Source of the DNA: Rhodospirillaceae bacterium | Lineage (GTDB): Bacteria; Pseudomonadota; Alphaproteobacteria; UBA11136 | Length of the DNA stretch: 6,070 bases | Reading direction: 5' to 3' | Assembly: GCA_018663165.1 (NCBI GenBank) | Contig: JABJES010000045.1 | Span: 1 to 6,070 of the forward strand | Shown here: piece by piece, positions 1 to 6,034 of the stretch | Layout of the letters: every line of letters begins with the position of its first letter | Position numbering within the stretch: position 1 is the first letter of the stretch | Program-made: the position numbers and the translations under genes | Notes under the pieces: generated by a model | What the model was told of the DNA's origin: nothing | The model's input: the letters and a program-made list of their open reading frames with translations, nothing else | The model's database searches: none

Positions 1-266
1 ACGACTACGTCTTCGGTATGAATGATAACGGCAACATGGACAGTACCCACCTGCTCGGTTTTCTCACCCATTTGCCTGATGGTATATCGGAGATCTACTG
101 CCATCCCGCGACCGGACCCTGGCCCGGGATGGAAGCAGCAGTGGGCCAATATCGTTTCGCCGAGGAGTTTGCCGCGCTAACCGATGCCACGGTAGCGACG
201 GCGATTGAGCGGCTGGGGATCAAATGCACGGCGTTTGGAACGCTGGCCACAGGTGAGTCGCGTTGA
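1..266 (+). CDS. hpnK: HpnK, hopanoid-associated YdjC/ChbG-type deacetylase (3' end only)
   Basis: This is the last 87 codons of a gene that begins before the window; the reading frame starts at base 3 and ends at the TGA at 264-266. The visible part carries the C-terminal active-site region of the YdjC/ChbG carbohydrate deacetylase fold: a segment reading SEIYCHPATG about 30 residues in, whose His-Pro is the late conserved histidine of that fold. HpnK proteins are known to remove the acetyl group from N-acetylglucosaminyl bacteriohopanetetrol, giving glucosaminyl-BHT on the way to the cyclitol ether. The HpnK assignment rather than a generic YdjC protein rests on this C-terminal segment and on the immediate overlap with an hpnL-like gene. 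The metal-binding N-terminal motifs lie outside the window, so activity cannot be judged. Its stop overlaps the next start (TTGA), implying co-translation. Confidence 0.82.
   Translation, partial: DYVFGMNDNGNMDSTHLLGFLTHLPDGISEIYCHPATGPWPGMEAAVGQYRFAEEFAALTDATVATAIERLGIKCTAFGTLATGESR
251..257 (+). promoter_or_regulatory. Shine-Dalgarno for hpnL, supporting a TTG start
   Basis: AGGTGAG lies 5 nt upstream of the TTG at 263-265, inside the last codons of hpnK. It is a good match to the anti-SD and is what makes the TTG, rather than a later ATG, the best start for hpnL. TTG and the hpnK TGA share bases 264-265, the usual arrangement for translational coupling. Confidence 0.6.
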
Positions 267-1273
267 GCGCTTCACTGGGCAAGCGCGCACTCAAGATTGC
301 CAGCGGCCTGGCAATGCTTGCCGGTCTGGCGGCAATCGTCGCCCTTACCGCTTATCAGGGCTTTGCCGAGATCGGCCAAGTATTGGTCGCGGCGAGCTGG
401 GGCATCGCCCTCGTAACAGTCTTTCACCTTCTACCGCTAGCGGCCTCGGCCCTGGCTTGGCGCGTGCTCGCCGGGGCGGTCACTCAGGGCAGAATGTGGG
501 TCTTCATTTGGGCCAGAATTCTGCGCGAGGCCGTCAACGGATTACTGCCCGTAGCTCAAGTTGGCGGTGACATCGCCGGGGCACGGATATTGACCTTTCA
601 CGGCATAAGAGCGCCGGTTGCGGCTGCCTCGGTTCTGGTCGATCTGACACTGGAATTTCTGACCCAGATCATCTTTACCGTGATTGGCTTAGGCCTCCTG
701 CTTGTCAATGGCGGCGGAGAAATAACGAACTGGGTTGTTGTTGGAATCGCAATCGCGACACTCGCGGCAATCGGGTTTCTACTCGCTCAGCGCTGGGGTA
801 TTTTCCTTCTGCTGGAAAAACTTCTCGAACGTATAGCAACCTATTTAAGCTGGCCGGCGCTCGGATCGCTTACCAATTTGAACGATATAGTGATGACGAT
901 CTATCGCGACCGCCGGGCCATGATCGGTGCGACCTTGTGGCACATGGCATCGTGGTTTCTTGGTGCGGTCGAGGTGTGGATCACGCTCCTGGTCCTCGGC
1001 GCGGACGTAAGTTTCACCGAGGCGCTGATTATCGAGAGCCTTGGCCAAGCGGTGCGCACGGCGGCATTCCCAGTGCCTGGTGCCTTCGGCATCCAGGAAG
1101 GCGGCTATATGCTCCTCGGTATGCATTTCGGGATTTCACCAGAAATTGCCCTTTCGGTTTCCCTGATCAAGCGCGTCCGGGAACTTGTGCTGGGTGTGCC
1201 GGCAATGCTCGTCTGGCAGCTCGTCGAAGGCCGCCGCCTGCTAACCGTCACCGATGACACGGCCTCGAAATAA
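263..1273 (+). CDS. hpnL: HpnL, hopanoid-associated polytopic inner-membrane protein
   Basis: This 336-residue protein belongs to the lysylphosphatidylglycerol synthase transmembrane-domain/UPF0104-like group, in the branch found in hopanoid clusters as HpnL. Hydrophobic segments are visible at about 11-31, 46-70, 124-148, 155-175, 221-246 and 295-320. Two family-type conserved stretches stand out: REAVNGLLPVAQVGGDIAGA (89-108) and FPVPGAFGIQEGGY (269-282), the latter being the Pro/Gly-rich glycine-glutamate signature of this fold. HpnL has no proven reaction; a role in moving or handling extended hopanoids at the membrane is an inference from location and neighbours. The TTG start is chosen from the SD at 251-257 and the TTGA overlap with hpnK. 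The next gene follows after 5 nt, so all three are probably one transcript. Length fits the family, with no sign of damage. Confidence 0.85.
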   Translation: MSASLGKRALKIASGLAMLAGLAAIVALTAYQGFAEIGQVLVAASWGIALVTVFHLLPLAASALAWRVLAGAVTQGRMWVFIWARILREAVNGLLPVAQVGGDIAGARILTFHGIRAPVAAASVLVDLTLEFLTQIIFTVIGLGLLLVNGGGEITNWVVVGIAIATLAAIGFLLAQRWGIFLLLEKLLERIATYLSWPALGSLTNLNDIVMTIYRDRRAMIGATLWHMASWFLGAVEVWITLLVLGADVSFTEALIIESLGQAVRTAAFPVPGAFGIQEGGYMLLGMHFGISPEIALSVSLIKRVRELVLGVPAMLVWQLVEGRRLLTVTDDTASK

Positions 1274-1278
1274 CAGAC

Positions 1279-1914
1279 ATGGCATTGATCTCAACCCCAC
1301 CCCACACCTCATGGACTCATCGCCTGGCCCGCGTGCTGGTGCGCCCCATGGTTGGCACGCGCATTACGCCGAACCATCTGACCACCGGCCGGCTCGTCAC
1401 CGGGATTGCCGCCTGCGCTGCCTTTCTGCCGGGTGAACCAAATTGGAATCTATGGGGGGGCATATTGTGGTTGCTATCGTGTCTGCTCGACCGGGCTGAT
1501 GGTGAACTGGCGCGCCTGGGCGGCACATCCTCGGCGGGGGGCCACAGATACGATTATTATTGCGATGTCGCCGTAAACAGCCTGTTCTTTCTTGCCATCG
1601 GTATCGGCATCGGTCTCGGCAACGGCCTTGAAAATAGCGGCATCAGCAGCTGGGCCGTCGCGCTCGGCGTGCTTTCGGGCCTGTCCGTGGCCATCGCATC
1701 GGTGTTGTCAGAACGATTCGAAGAGGCCTCTGATGATGACGGCAAGGCCTATAGCGGCATTCTTGGGTTCGACTTTGACGATATCCTGTATCTCTTCGGC
1801 CCAGCCGCCTGGTTCGGCTGGTTTCCATATATCCTGATTGGTGCGTCCATCTGTGGCCCAATCATTGCAGTGCTAACTTGGGTGCGACTCAGTCATCTTC
1901 GCAAACGGAATTAG
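1279..1914 (+). CDS. CDP-alcohol phosphatidyltransferase in the hopanoid operon
   Basis: This 211-residue integral membrane enzyme has a complete CDP-alcohol phosphotransferase signature, D-x2-D-G-x2-A-R-x8-G-x3-D-x3-D, at D71, D74, G75, A78, R79, G88, D92 and D96. These residues bind the divalent metals and the CDP moiety in known members. Upstream, PNHLTTGRLVTG (31-42) is the usual entry segment of the family. Hydrophobic stretches occur at about 40-70, 98-114, 122-144 and 168-200, plus a GFDFDDILYLFGP segment at 163-175. The family exchanges CMP for an alcohol acceptor to make phospholipids such as PG, PI or PS precursors; the acceptor here cannot be read from sequence. It starts 5 nt after hpnL with no strong SD, so it is probably translationally coupled to it. 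The context suggests a lipid or polar-head step tied to hopanoids, but a general phospholipid synthase is equally possible. Confidence 0.85.
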   Translation: MALISTPPHTSWTHRLARVLVRPMVGTRITPNHLTTGRLVTGIAACAAFLPGEPNWNLWGGILWLLSCLLDRADGELARLGGTSSAGGHRYDYYCDVAVNSLFFLAIGIGIGLGNGLENSGISSWAVALGVLSGLSVAIASVLSERFEEASDDDGKAYSGILGFDFDDILYLFGPAAWFGWFPYILIGASICGPIIAVLTWVRLSHLRKRN

Positions 1915-1986
1915 GGCTGACCTAGACCATCATCCGTTAGGGCAAGCTCACGCCAGCCTGTATTATCGTCTAACCCATTGAAATAT

Positions 1987-2062
1987 TGGCGTCCCCTAGG
2001 GGATTCGAACCCCTGTTGCCGCCGTGAGAGGGCGGTGTCCTAGGCCTCTAGACGAAGGGGAC
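1987..2062 (-). tRNA. tRNA-Glu (anticodon CTC), CCA encoded
   Basis: The 76-nt minus-strand gene reads 5' to 3' from 2062 to 1987. The acceptor stem pairs GTCCCCT (2062-2056) with AGGGGAC (1997-1991), followed by discriminator G and an encoded CCA (1989-1987). The anticodon stem is CCGCC/GGCGG (2035-2031 and 2023-2019) around the loop CTCTCAC, giving anticodon CTC at 2028-2026. The T arm carries the standard GGTTCGAATCC core. The sequence closely resembles known bacterial tRNA-Glu genes and decodes GAG. The 3' end faces the end of the phosphatidyltransferase gene 72 bp away. I see no duplicated tRNA 3' end in the window that would mark an integration site. Confidence 0.96.
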
Positions 2063-2183
2063 ATAGATGGGCCTTCGCAGCCTCGACCGGCCATGTCTTA
2101 GCCTAAACCCAGGACGGCGACAAGAGGCTTGGCGGGAGGCTTTTAGCCGGGCCCTTACCCGGGATGCCGCAAAGACAAGTTGC

Positions 2184-2672
2184 TCAAGCAGATGGGGAAG
2201 AGATGACGAGTTCCATTGGCGTGAACCCCTTGATCTCATCCTCAATACAGGGCCGAAAGGCTGCGCTATCCATCACCTTGCCAGCGACCACCGAAACGAT
2301 CAGCCAGACAAGATCCGGTTCCCAGATACAGGCAATATCATGGGCTGACGGTTGGGCTGGATGATCCGGATGGGAGTGATAAAAACCGATAATTGCCTCG
2401 TCTGTATTTTCCGTCTCGCGCATCAGAGCAAGATGCACAAGAGGATCAATTTCAAAGCGCCGGTGTCGGATATTTACCGACATTCCTTTCCCGCCCATAT
2501 CCGCCTCCCCGTCGAAAGCCCCGGCACGATTTGGGCTTTCCACCACGCGGATCGCGTCAAACGCGCCATCTCCCGCCACCTTACCAACAAGAAGGCCGCA
2601 GCATTCCTCCGGGTAAGCCGCCTCGGCCGCACCAGCAATCACAGACAAGACAGTCGGGGCCAGGCGGATCAC
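2184..2672 (-). CDS. JAMM/MPN (M67-type) zinc metalloprotease-like protein
   Basis: This 162-residue, single-domain prokaryotic JAB1/MPN protein has the full JAMM motif: E23 in YPEECCGLL (20-28), then H99-S-H101 followed by P102, S109 and D112, matching E...H-x-H-x7-S-x2-D. In known members these residues hold a catalytic zinc and cleave isopeptide or peptide bonds at the C-terminus of ubiquitin-like or sulfur-carrier proteins. No ThiS/MoaD-like carrier, E1-like or cysteine-synthesis gene is visible nearby, so the substrate is unknown. It starts at GTG (2672-2670), sharing bases with the TGA of the upstream gene (GTGA), so translation is probably coupled. No ATG gives a longer protein and the motif-to-start distance is typical. 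It is intact, with no signal peptide, and therefore likely cytoplasmic. The metalloprotease fold is secure; activity is inferred. Confidence 0.85.
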   Translation of the reverse strand: MIRLAPTVLSVIAGAAEAAYPEECCGLLVGKVAGDGAFDAIRVVESPNRAGAFDGEADMGGKGMSVNIRHRRFEIDPLVHLALMRETENTDEAIIGFYHSHPDHPAQPSAHDIACIWEPDLVWLIVSVVAGKVMDSAAFRPCIEDEIKGFTPMELVISSPSA

Positions 2673-3037
2673 GGTGCCGGATTGAGATCAACGGCACCCA
2701 GCTGGACACCACTGGCAAGATCGAGGATAAGAAGCCGCTGCGCCCCGCTATCAAGTCGCAGCTGAAGGACGATTCGCCCGTTACCGACGGCCAAATCTTC
2801 AATCTTGGCCCCTGCCGGCAAAGTCACGTCGCCGGCCCTGAAAGCCGAGGGCAATTTGCTTGCAGAAGACCTCACCTGACGGTCGGCGGCACCATCAATG
2901 GCCTCCCAACTGACAGCATCGTCAGTAGTTTCCAGCTCCGGTGCCGTGGCGCGTTTGTAGATTGTTACGCCGATAATGCCAAAGCCAACGAGAATTAATA
3001 TTCCCATGCCGATAACGAGGGCCTTGAGTGCATGCAT
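2669..3037 (-). CDS. Small membrane-anchored protein, DUF6476-like
   Basis: This 122-residue protein has one N-terminal hydrophobic helix (about 6-27) followed by basic residues YKR (27-29). A polar, acidic linker follows (33-60), then a compact C-terminal segment (about 66-118) containing LPAGAKIEDL and RLLILDLASGVQLG, which looks like a short beta-rich domain. The helix could be a signal anchor with the C-terminal domain in the periplasm, but charge distribution alone does not settle the topology. It resembles small alphaproteobacterial proteins labelled DUF6476 that I recall next to RluA-family genes; I cannot verify this here, and the function is unknown. Start ATG is at 3037-3035 with no clear SD. 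Its stop overlaps the GTG of the JAMM gene, so the two form an operon. Its start is divergent from the rluD-like gene with at most 23 nt between them. Confidence 0.7.
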   Translation of the reverse strand: MHALKALVIGMGILILVGFGIIGVTIYKRATAPELETTDDAVSWEAIDGAADRQVRSSASKLPSAFRAGDVTLPAGAKIEDLAVGNGRIVLQLRLDSGAQRLLILDLASGVQLGAVDLNPAP

Positions 3038-3060
3038 GATTTGTGTCCAGTCTCTTTACT

Positions 3061-4083
3061 ATGACAACCAATGATAAAAACGGCGAGAAGCAATACCACA
3101 TCCGAGCCGATTCCGGCGAGACAGTTAAACGTCTTGACCGGTTTCTCGCCGATGCCCTGCCCGATTTTTCCCGAAGCCGTCTCAAGGGCCTGATTGAAAC
3201 CGGGAGGGTGGTTTGCGAAAAGGCCACCGCCAAATCGGTCGAGACGATAACCGACCCCTCCTATCGGGTCAAACCCGGCCTGTCCTTTACCCTTAACGTG
3301 CCCCCCGCCGAGCCGGCGACCCCCATCCCCCAGGTGATCGCGCTGGATATTGTTTATGAAGACGATCAAGTGATCGTTCTCAACAAGCAGGCTGGGCTCG
3401 TCGTTCATCCCGCCCCCGGCAACCCGGATAAAACCCTAGTCAACGCGCTTTTGGCCCATTGCGGAGATACCCTATCTGGAATAGGGGGGGTAAAGCGTCC
3501 CGGCATCGTCCATCGGATCGACAAGGATACCAGTGGCCTAATGGTTGTCGCCAAAACCGACAAAGCCCATGCTTCCCTTGCCGCCCAATTCGCCGAACAC
3601 AGCCTTGAGCGGGCCTATCTGGCTGTTGTCTGGGGGGTGCCAAGACCGCTTAAAGGCGAAATAACTGGAAATATCGGCCGAAATCCTAGAAATCGAAAAA
3701 AAATGGCCGTCGTCAACCGGGGCGGAAAAGAAGCGTTAACCCGCTACAAAGTTCTCAAAACCCTTGGAAAACAGACCCCGCCCCTGGCCAGCCTTGTCGA
3801 ATGCCGTCTTGCCACTGGCCGCACCCATCAAATCCGCGTTCATTTCACTCATCGCCATCACCCTCTTATCGGCGACCCCCTCTACGGGCGCCGTGATTTG
3901 CGCCGCGCCGACCTCTCCGAGCCCCTCAAAGAGGCCGCCACTTCTCTGGCAAACTTCAATCGACAGGCACTCCATGCCTATATAATTGGATTCAAACACC
4001 CGGAAAGTGGGGAATTCCTGCAGTTCAAATCCAATATACCTAAAGAAATTGAGGACTTACTTGATTTGCTAGATAAAATTTAA
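3061..4083 (+). CDS. rluD: RluD-like 23S rRNA pseudouridine synthase (RluA family)
   Basis: The enzyme isomerises specific uridines in large-subunit rRNA to pseudouridine; E. coli RluD acts on helix 69 (U1911, U1915, U1917). Numbering below is from a possible GTG start at 3043. An N-terminal S4 RNA-binding domain spans about 28-85, with RLDRFLADALPDFSRSRL at 30-47. The catalytic domain carries HRIDKDTSGL (157-166) with the catalytic aspartate D160, GRTHQIRVH (259-267) and HPLIGDPLYG (273-282). The block HRIDKDTSGLMVVAKT is closer to RluD (HRLDKDTTGLMVVAKT) than to RluC, which supports the symbol, though site specificity is inferred. I prefer the ATG at 3061 (340 aa), which fits family N-termini; GTG 3043 would add six residues and neither has a good SD. 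The gene is intact and sits 72 bp before rpoH, an order common in alphaproteobacteria. Confidence 0.88.
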   Translation: MTTNDKNGEKQYHIRADSGETVKRLDRFLADALPDFSRSRLKGLIETGRVVCEKATAKSVETITDPSYRVKPGLSFTLNVPPAEPATPIPQVIALDIVYEDDQVIVLNKQAGLVVHPAPGNPDKTLVNALLAHCGDTLSGIGGVKRPGIVHRIDKDTSGLMVVAKTDKAHASLAAQFAEHSLERAYLAVVWGVPRPLKGEITGNIGRNPRNRKKMAVVNRGGKEALTRYKVLKTLGKQTPPLASLVECRLATGRTHQIRVHFTHRHHPLIGDPLYGRRDLRRADLSEPLKEAATSLANFNRQALHAYIIGFKHPESGEFLQFKSNIPKEIEDLLDLLDKI

Positions 4084-4122
4084 AATAAATCTATACCATA
4101 GCTGGCTAGTTGGGTATTATGG

Positions 4123-4147
4123 TCTTCCAGAGGAGAATTATGGAAGA
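4123..4147 (+). promoter_or_regulatory. Leader hairpin before rpoH with the SD in its loop
   Basis: TCTTCCA (4123-4129) and TGGAAGA (4141-4147) are perfect 7-bp inverted repeats separated by 11 nt; two further G-U pairs (4122/4148, 4121/4149) could extend the stem. The loop GAGGAGAATTA exposes AGGAG (4131-4135). The 3' arm takes in the last two bases of the ATG at 4140-4142. In RNA this could control which start codon is used, or sense temperature; as DNA it could instead be an operator dyad. The pairing is seen directly; any role is inferred. Confidence 0.45.
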
Positions 4148-4286
4148 TTTAACATATGGCTTCAATCACCCCACCATCGCAGCGCGCGAAAGAAGACAGT
4201 CTCAGCAGCTTTCTTCGAGACATCCGCAAGTTTCCCATGCTGGCGGCGCAAGAAGAACTGGAACTGGCGCGGCGTTGGCGCAATAA
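4140..4286 (+). other. Possible 48-codon upstream ORF overlapping the rpoH start out of frame
   Basis: An ATG at 4140-4142 lies 4 nt after the best SD in the leader (AGGAG, 4131-4135) and opens a frame ending at TAA 4284-4286, overlapping rpoH by 131 nt in a different frame. The predicted peptide begins MEDLTYGFNHP and is then Arg/Gln-rich because it shadows rpoH, so it is unlikely to be a functional protein. If ribosomes initiate here they would pass the rpoH start without reading it, which would reduce sigma-factor synthesis. The 4-nt spacing is slightly short, and expression is unproven. Confidence 0.25.
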
Positions 4287-5043
4287 CGGCGACACTGCTG
4301 CTGCCAACAAGATGGTTACCAGCTATCTCAGGCTCGTCACCAAGATTGCCATGGGCTATCGCGGATATGGCCTGCCGGTCAGTGAACTGGTTTCAGAAGG
4401 CAATGTCGGGATGATGCAGGCAGTCCAGCGCTTCGACCCGGAACGGGGCTTTCGCCTTTCCACATACGCCATGTGGTGGATCAGAGCGTCCATTCAGGAA
4501 TATATCCTGCATTCCTGGTCGCTGGTTAAAATCGGCACGACAGCCTCCCAGAAGAAACTGTTTTTCAACCTGCGAACACTGAAAAACAAGCTGCAGGCCA
4601 TTGATGAGGGCCAGCTTCGCCCTGAAAACGTGCGTATTATCGCCGAGCAACTGAACGTTCCCGAAAAAGATGTGATCAGCATGAACCAGCGTATGGCTGG
4701 CCCCGATCACTCCCTAAACACACCTCTAAATGCCGAATCCGATGGCGAATGGATGGACTGGCTGGTTGATGAGGGAGAGGACATTGAAAATAATTTTGCC
4801 GAAAGAGAAGAACTCGATAACCGCCGGACACTTCTACAAAAAGGAATGTCGAGCTTGAACGAACGGGAACGGGATATCCTGACCAACCGACGTCTAAAAG
4901 AAACCCCGCTGACTCTCGAAGAACTTAGCCAGCATTACGGAATATCCCGCGAGCGGGTTCGCCAGGTCGAGGTTAGAGCTTATGAAAAGCTCAAAAAATC
5001 CGTCAAGAATTTAGGAATTGAAGAACGCATCGCCACGTTCTGA
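4156..5043 (+). CDS. rpoH: RpoH, heat-shock sigma factor (sigma-32)
   Basis: This 295-residue group 3 sigma factor directs core RNA polymerase to heat-shock promoters (chaperones, proteases). Region 1.2 begins at about SLSSFLRDIRKFPML (15-29). Regions 2.1-2.4 run through about 50-125, with GYRGYGLPVSELVSEGNVGM (67-86), YAMWWIRASIQEYIL (104-118) and SWSLVKIGTT (120-129). The RpoH box QKKLFFNLR at 132-140 distinguishes it from other sigma factors. Region 4.2, with the -35-binding helix-turn-helix, lies at about 253-280 (YGISRERVRQVEVRAYEKL). Start ATG 4156 is the first in-frame start, since a TAA at 4150-4152 closes the frame upstream, and the N-terminus length fits alphaproteobacterial RpoH. 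Its own SD is weak (GGAAG at 4142-4146, 9 nt away), while the strong AGGAG is 20 nt upstream and better placed for an out-of-frame ATG. Translational control is therefore likely but unproven. I found no convincing promoter in the 72-bp gap; TATTAT at 4115-4120 resembles a -10 but lacks a partner. Confidence 0.95.
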   Translation: MASITPPSQRAKEDSLSSFLRDIRKFPMLAAQEELELARRWRNNGDTAAANKMVTSYLRLVTKIAMGYRGYGLPVSELVSEGNVGMMQAVQRFDPERGFRLSTYAMWWIRASIQEYILHSWSLVKIGTTASQKKLFFNLRTLKNKLQAIDEGQLRPENVRIIAEQLNVPEKDVISMNQRMAGPDHSLNTPLNAESDGEWMDWLVDEGEDIENNFAEREELDNRRTLLQKGMSSLNERERDILTNRRLKETPLTLEELSQHYGISRERVRQVEVRAYEKLKKSVKNLGIEERIATF

Positions 5044-5060
5044 AAATTGGCATTTAAGAC

Positions 5061-5076
5061 CTGAAAAATATTTCAG
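5061..5076. terminator. Weak hairpin between convergent genes, possible terminator
   Basis: CTGAAA (5061-5066) and TTTCAG (5071-5076) form a perfect 6-bp stem with loop AATA, lying 17 nt after rpoH and 14 nt beyond the stop of the opposing gene. The stem is AT-rich and no U-tract follows directly on either strand (TTTTT at 5094-5098 is too distant), so it is a poor intrinsic terminator. Its position between convergent genes is the main argument for it. Confidence 0.25.
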
Positions 5077-5090
5077 CCGACTTATTGTCC

Positions 5091-5570
5091 CTATTTTTCC
5101 TCTGCCTGGCCAGTTACCGGCGGGCCCCATTTCGCAACAAGTTGAGCTTGTCGACTACGCAGTGAAGCGATCTTCTGTTCTGAGGTGAGAACAATAAAGG
5201 CTGTCACCATGCCCGGCAGACCAAGATAGATCATCCAGCCGATGCCCGCCGCCCCGAACATCACAAGCCAGGTAAAAGCATCTGTAACGATATCTATAGA
5301 CTCGCTAATGGAATTTGTATGCCCCCAGAGACGCAATAAATAAGGGATAACTCCGGCAATATTCATCGCCCCGACACAGCGTGTGATATATTTTTCCGGA
5401 TATCCATCAATAAGAAGAGCGGCAAAAGTCGGCATCAAACCGACACCCAGTATAATTGACGTCGGCAGGGCGAAAACAATTGCAGCGAAGAGAATCAGGC
5501 CGCCGATCAGTTTGAAATTGGACCCCACGCCTTGATCCGACGCTGCCCTTTTAGATGGTTTTTTCGCCAT
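5091..5570 (-). CDS. Unrecognised multi-pass membrane protein
   Basis: I do not recognise this 159-residue protein. It has a basic, polar N-terminus (1-18, KKPSKRAA), then hydrophobic stretches at about 20-54 (possibly two helices around P36), 65-80 and 97-129 (possibly two helices around P119). The C-terminal tail (130-159) is polar with mixed charge. The basic N-terminus suggests it stays in the cytoplasm. A short motif GLMPTFAALLIDGYPEKY (44-61) between helices is the most distinctive segment. Start ATG is at 5570-5568, preceded by AGGG (5580-5577) with 6-nt spacing, a good SD. It lies 17 nt after the upstream minus-strand gene, also membrane-bound, so the two are probably co-transcribed and may act together. 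It converges on rpoH with 47 bp between stops. Length, codon use and SD support a real gene; function is unknown. Confidence 0.72.
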   Translation of the reverse strand: MAKKPSKRAASDQGVGSNFKLIGGLILFAAIVFALPTSIILGVGLMPTFAALLIDGYPEKYITRCVGAMNIAGVIPYLLRLWGHTNSISESIDIVTDAFTWLVMFGAAGIGWMIYLGLPGMVTAFIVLTSEQKIASLRSRQAQLVAKWGPPVTGQAEEK

Positions 5571-5587
5571 TCAACGCCCTTTCACAA

Positions 5588-6034
5588 TCACGCCACAATA
5601 ATCATCATGGTGATAATCAGAATTGCAATAAAAAGGGAAACACCGGCGGAAATCCGGTTGGCCGTCTTTAGAGACTCTCTGCTCTGGCCATCGGAGGTAA
5701 GAGCTAATTCGGCAATTTCCGCATTCATGGATGCATACTCGATAAGGTCATTTCTGAAACCCGTTTCATCCTCACGCCGGTGATTAGGATCATCTACAAG
5801 ATTAAGGACTTCTATGAGGCTGCCTTTTACGACCGTTCCCTGCAATTGGGAATGAAGTTTTTTGCGCAGGGGAATGCCGTGATAGGAATCGATCACAGGA
5901 CCAAGCAACCTTCCAATCCAGCTACATAAATTGGGTAATTTTTTTGGCCCCAGGCGCCACTGAATGATTGAATAAATACGCAGCAGAGAAAGAACGACAA
6001 GGGCGGGTAAGTCTCTGTTGCCCAGACCTTTCAT
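5588..6034 (-). CDS. Unrecognised membrane-anchored protein, possibly incomplete at the window edge
   Basis: I do not recognise this protein. From the ATG at 6034-6032 it has 148 residues: a moderately hydrophobic N-terminal stretch (about 8-24), a basic central part (27-70), an acidic, helix-prone segment (79-120, with repeated E, D and N) and a strongly hydrophobic C-terminal helix (129-148) ending two residues after the last isoleucine. A C-terminal anchor with a cytoplasmic soluble part is the simplest reading. The frame has no stop between 6034 and the window end (12 more codons, reading ISARFKKDTNNL), and no clear SD precedes the ATG, so the true start may lie outside the window. It ends 17 nt before the next minus-strand membrane-protein gene, and the two look like an operon. 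No metal, nucleotide or catalytic motif is visible. Confidence 0.62.
   Translation of the reverse strand: MKGLGNRDLPALVVLSLLRIYSIIQWRLGPKKLPNLCSWIGRLLGPVIDSYHGIPLRKKLHSQLQGTVVKGSLIEVLNLVDDPNHRREDETGFRNDLIEYASMNAEIAELALTSDGQSRESLKTANRISAGVSLFIAILIITMMIIVA

Noticed and set aside
205..570. A 121-codon + strand frame across the hpnK/hpnL junction
   Set aside because: It overlaps two well-supported genes in another frame and has an Arg/Gly/Ser-rich composition typical of a shadow frame.
1987..2062. tRNA-Glu as a possible integration (attachment) site
   Set aside because: No repeated tRNA 3' end, integrase or change in gene type is visible on either side; flanking genes look like core genes.
2147..2162. 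CCGGG/CCCGG dyad with a 6-nt loop, considered as a terminator for the JAMM gene
   Set aside because: The stem is only 5 bp and no U-tract follows on the minus strand (CTAAAAGCC follows instead).
2393..2998. A 201-codon open frame on the + strand
   Set aside because: It lies wholly opposite the JAMM and membrane-anchor genes, is rich in Arg, Pro and Ser with no recognisable domain, and is the expected antisense shadow of GC-rich coding DNA.
4098..4107. TAGC/GCTA short dyad in the rluD-rpoH gap
   Set aside because: Only 4 bp with a 2-nt loop, which is not a stable hairpin and is expected by chance.
4060..4120. Possible promoters for rpoH: TATTAT (4115-4120) as a -10, CTTGAT (4060-4065) as a -35, and CTATAC (4091-4096) as a sigma-32-type -10
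   Set aside because: No pair has acceptable spacing: CTTG to CTATAC is 27 nt, and no -35-like hexamer lies 16-18 nt before TATTAT.
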